In this document: piece after piece, positions 61,902 through 64,000 of the stretch
Layout: the number at the start of each line of letters is the position of its first letter
Numbering within the stretch: the stretch's first letter is position 1
Assembly (NCBI GenBank): GCA_903842065.1
Contig: CAIMKZ010000106.1
Location: forward strand, 186,001 to 250,000
DNA: 64,000 nt
Direction of reading: 5' to 3'
From: an uncultured Acidobacteriaceae bacterium
GTDB lineage: Bacteria; Acidobacteriota; Terriglobia; Terriglobales; Acidobacteriaceae
Program-made: the position numbers and the translations under genes
Notes under the pieces: model-generated
Databases searched by the model: none
The model's input: only the letters and a program-made list of their open reading frames with translations
What the model was told of the DNA's origin: nothing

Positions 61902-63134
61902 ATGCGACTGGATTTCGTGCGCCTGCGCATTCGTGCGGCCTTTCGAGTTAGCATGGTCGCTTTGGTTGTGGTCTTGATTGGAACCACCTCGCTATGGGCG
62001 CTCCCGGCGAATGGTTCGCAAGCTCCATCTTTGAACGCACTGAGTCTACTGCAAGCGCCTCCGGGAGCTAGGGCAAGCTGGGCAAGCTTGAAGGGCAAGG
62101 TGGTGGTTCTCGAGTTCTGGGCCACCTGGTGTTCTCCGTGCATCGCGGGCCTTCCCCATTTCAATCAATTAGTCGCGTCGCTTGACCCGGCAAAGTTCCA
62201 GTTCATCTCCATCGACGACGAAGATACGAAGGCGGTACAAACTTTTCTTACCAAGAAGAAGATGTCCGGATGGGTTGGAATCGATGCCACCGGCAGCGTC
62301 TACAAGTCTTACGGAATCAAATCGAGACCGACCGGCGTCATCATCGATCAAAACGGTAAGGTTGTCGCGGTCACTGGGCTTGATTCGGTAACCGCCGCCG
62401 ATCTACAGGCAGTAGCAGCGGGAAAGAAAGTTACATTCAAGCCGCCCGAAGATATTGTCGAGGCCAGTGCTCCAACCAAGCCGGTTGGCGAGCAGCCATT
62501 GTTCTCGGTTTCCGTAAGTAAAGCGGCTCCCGACCAAAAGCAATCGCAGGTCAATCATCCTCCGACCGGAACGGACTTTTTGGGAATCCCCCACGCCGAT
62601 GGCCTCCTTACCACCGTCTTCGACGTATTTGCAAATCGATATGCCGTTAAGTGCGAGATGCCGGATGGACATTACAACCTCCGCATGACGCTCGGCGACG
62701 CGACCCAATCTTTGAATAGTCCGGCTGTCCAGCAAGCTGTTCTGGCCGCATTGCATCTGCAGATCCAGCCAAGGACCATCACCAAACCGGCGTACATTCT
62801 CCGCGCCACCGATGCGAGCAAGAGTTTGCTGAGCCCGTCGGCTTCGACGCATGCCGTCAAGCGAGGCTACTGGCACGGAATCTACATTCTGATGAATGGG
62901 TCGATGGACGATCTCGCCTACGTGCTGGGGACAGGTCTGGAAACTCCCGTAATCAACGAGACTGGCATCGATGGGACATACGACGCGCGATTCACGGTTG
63001 CCGCGGGAGACGTTGACAGCGTGAACGCCGTCCTCAAAAGTAGTTTGGGGTTAGAACTCGTTCCGGGAGATAAGGAGCTGCACATCACCGTTCTCGAAGT
63101 AAGTAAGCAGGAGAAGAGTACCCCAACCCAATGA
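61902..63134 (+). CDS. Thioredoxin-like (TlpA) domain fused to a TIGR03435-type domain
   Basis: This 410-residue exported protein has an N-terminal signal or anchor segment (about residues 15-36). A TlpA/thioredoxin-like domain (about 40-180) has the redox motif W76-C77-S-P-C80 in WATWCSPCIAGLP and the cis-Pro region SRPTGVIID. A second half (about 225-405) matches the TIGR03435 soil-associated proteins typical of Acidobacteria: FDVFANRYAVKCEMPDGHY-like text, MNGSMDDLAYVLG, VINETGIDGTYDARF, and SSLGLELVPGDKELHITVLEV. The TIGR03435 domain is usually seen alone or with a peptidase; the fusion suggests delivery of thiol chemistry to the same target. Confidence 0.82.
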   Translation: MRLDFVRLRIRAAFRVSMVALVVVLIGTTSLWALPANGSQAPSLNALSLLQAPPGARASWASLKGKVVVLEFWATWCSPCIAGLPHFNQLVASLDPAKFQFISIDDEDTKAVQTFLTKKKMSGWVGIDATGSVYKSYGIKSRPTGVIIDQNGKVVAVTGLDSVTAADLQAVAAGKKVTFKPPEDIVEASAPTKPVGEQPLFSVSVSKAAPDQKQSQVNHPPTGTDFLGIPHADGLLTTVFDVFANRYAVKCEMPDGHYNLRMTLGDATQSLNSPAVQQAVLAALHLQIQPRTITKPAYILRATDASKSLLSPSASTHAVKRGYWHGIYILMNGSMDDLAYVLGTGLETPVINETGIDGTYDARFTVAAGDVDSVNAVLKSSLGLELVPGDKELHITVLEVSKQEKSTPTQ

Positions 63135-63275
63135 CGGAAACACAATCCACTAAGCAGTAACGGTGCGTGTATCACCGTCAACGGACGGGCAAGGTACAAG
63201 TTGGTGGGTATTTCCATTGTTACTGATTGAGCCGCGTGCTGCCGCTTCGCCCGCCTATAATTAGGCCCAATAGTC

Positions 63276-64000
63276 ATGTTTAACATTGAACCGCAACTGA
63301 ACCGCTGGGTAGAGGGCGGCGTGCTCGATGCCGAAGCAGCCGCGCGCATCCGTGCCTTTGAAGCAAAGAGTCCGGCGCAAAGTGGCGGCGTCCGTTGGCA
63401 GAGCCTCATCGCGCTCATTCTCGGAGCGATCTTGCTGGCCTGCGGAGTGGCGCTGTTTGTCTCCGCGCACTGGGACCAGCTCTCACCCGGCGCGCGGCTC
63501 ACGCTGGTCTTTGCGATGGTCGCGGTCTTTCACCTCGCCGCCGGTCCCGCGAAAGAGTACTATCCCCGAACCTCGACAACGCTTCATGCGTTGGGAACGT
63601 TGGCGATGGGTCCGGCGATTGCGCTGGTCGGGCAGATCTTCCACCTCAGCTCGCACTGGCCCTCGGCGGTGCTGCTGTGGGCTATCGGTGCGCTGGCCGG
63701 ATGGCTGCTGCTCAGTGACGAGGCCCAACAGACACTGGCCTTGCTTCTGGTTCCGGCATGGCTGGCCTGTGAGCTGGCCGAGACCGGCGGAGATCACATC
63801 GGCACCCCGATCTATGTGGGCCGACTGCTGGTAGTGTGCGCGATTCTCTATCTGACCTGCTTCGATAACTCCCGGCGCAGGTTTGTTCATGGAGTGCTGG
63901 CCGCCGCAGCGATCATTACCGCTGTCGCGGGAACCGCGCTGATGCTGACAGGCTGGGAATCCTACACCTGGTCGCAGACCTTTCTGCCCTTTGGCACAAG
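63276..64000 (+). CDS. DUF2157-type membrane protein, cut by the window edge
   Basis: The frame opens at ATG 63276 and runs to the last base. It begins MFNIEPQLNRWVEGGVLDAE, then ARIRAFEAKSPAQSGGVRW, and enters several hydrophobic segments starting near residue 45 (IALILGAILLACGVALF) with the short HWDQLSPGARLTLVF block of the DUF2157 family. At least 241 residues and six or seven membrane helices are visible; the rest lies outside. DUF2157 proteins are uncharacterised bacterial membrane proteins. It stands 141 bases after the TlpA-TIGR03435 gene. Confidence 0.8.
   Translation, partial: MFNIEPQLNRWVEGGVLDAEAAARIRAFEAKSPAQSGGVRWQSLIALILGAILLACGVALFVSAHWDQLSPGARLTLVFAMVAVFHLAAGPAKEYYPRTSTTLHALGTLAMGPAIALVGQIFHLSSHWPSAVLLWAIGALAGWLLLSDEAQQTLALLLVPAWLACELAETGGDHIGTPIYVGRLLVVCAILYLTCFDNSRRRFVHGVLAAAAIITAVAGTALMLTGWESYTWSQTFLPFGT

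Overview
The window looks like a chromosomal segment of an acidobacterium, probably class Terriglobia (subdivision 1). This is inferred from GC-rich coding sequence, a VWFA-related Acidobacterial-type protein (13989-16997), a thioredoxin fused to a TIGR03435-type soil-bacterial domain (61902-63134), an Acidobacteria-type winged-helix/membrane regulator (57416-57970), and dispersed hairpin repeats of kinds I associate with this group. No rRNA, complete insertion sequence, prophage or CRISPR array is visible. There are two tRNA genes, Gly(CCC) and Arg(CCG).

Layout. 1-6.3 kb: a vapBC toxin-antitoxin pair, guanine deaminase, a secreted carboxylesterase, a family-5 uracil-DNA glycosylase, a cupin, a DinB-like protein, tRNA-Gly and a small membrane protein. 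6.3-13 kb: a very large GH18/deacetylase/glycosyltransferase fusion, a GT39-like membrane protein and an MFS transporter. 13-26 kb: a hydrolase, the 1002-residue VWFA protein, a second cupin, an M1 aminopeptidase, MtgA, a divergent cytidylate-kinase-like/ATP-grasp pair, a PP2C phosphatase and an EamA permease. 27-37.6 kb: housekeeping genes holA, lptE, tsaD, cca, cysS and a deoxyribonucleotidase, then an NtrYX-like two-component pair whose regulator lacks GAFTGA. 37.6-39.4 kb: a small accessory patch beside tRNA-Arg with brnTA and an AT-rich membrane protein. 39.4-42.6 kb: hisS and aspS. 42.7-46.7 kb: an MtrA/DmsE-type decaheme cytochrome and an MtrB/PioB-type outer-membrane barrel, preceded by an array of CRP/FNR-like palindromes. 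47-49.4 kb: a small secreted protein and an unusual three-gene cassette (antitoxin-like, TumE-like, and a lone pyruvate-kinase alpha/beta-type domain). 49.8-57 kb: the methylmalonyl-CoA pathway (carboxyltransferase, epimerase, both mutase subunits, MeaB). 57.4-64 kb: the winged-helix regulator, phosphate acetyltransferase, a TPR protein, trmD with a dispersed repeat embedded in its reading frame, the TlpA-TIGR03435 fusion, and the start of a DUF2157 membrane protein cut by the window edge.

The genes that work together most clearly are the methylmalonyl-CoA operon (propionyl-CoA to or from succinyl-CoA), the MtrAB pair (electron transfer across the outer membrane), NtrYX, vapBC, brnTA and the three-gene cassette at 47922-49409. 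Interesting non-coding signals are the CRP/FNR-type palindromes before mtrAB and before the methylmalonyl operon, a hairpin repeat whose two best copies differ by compensatory changes, and the repeat that became protein-coding inside trmD. All assignments come from reading the sequence and remembered family features; no database search was run.
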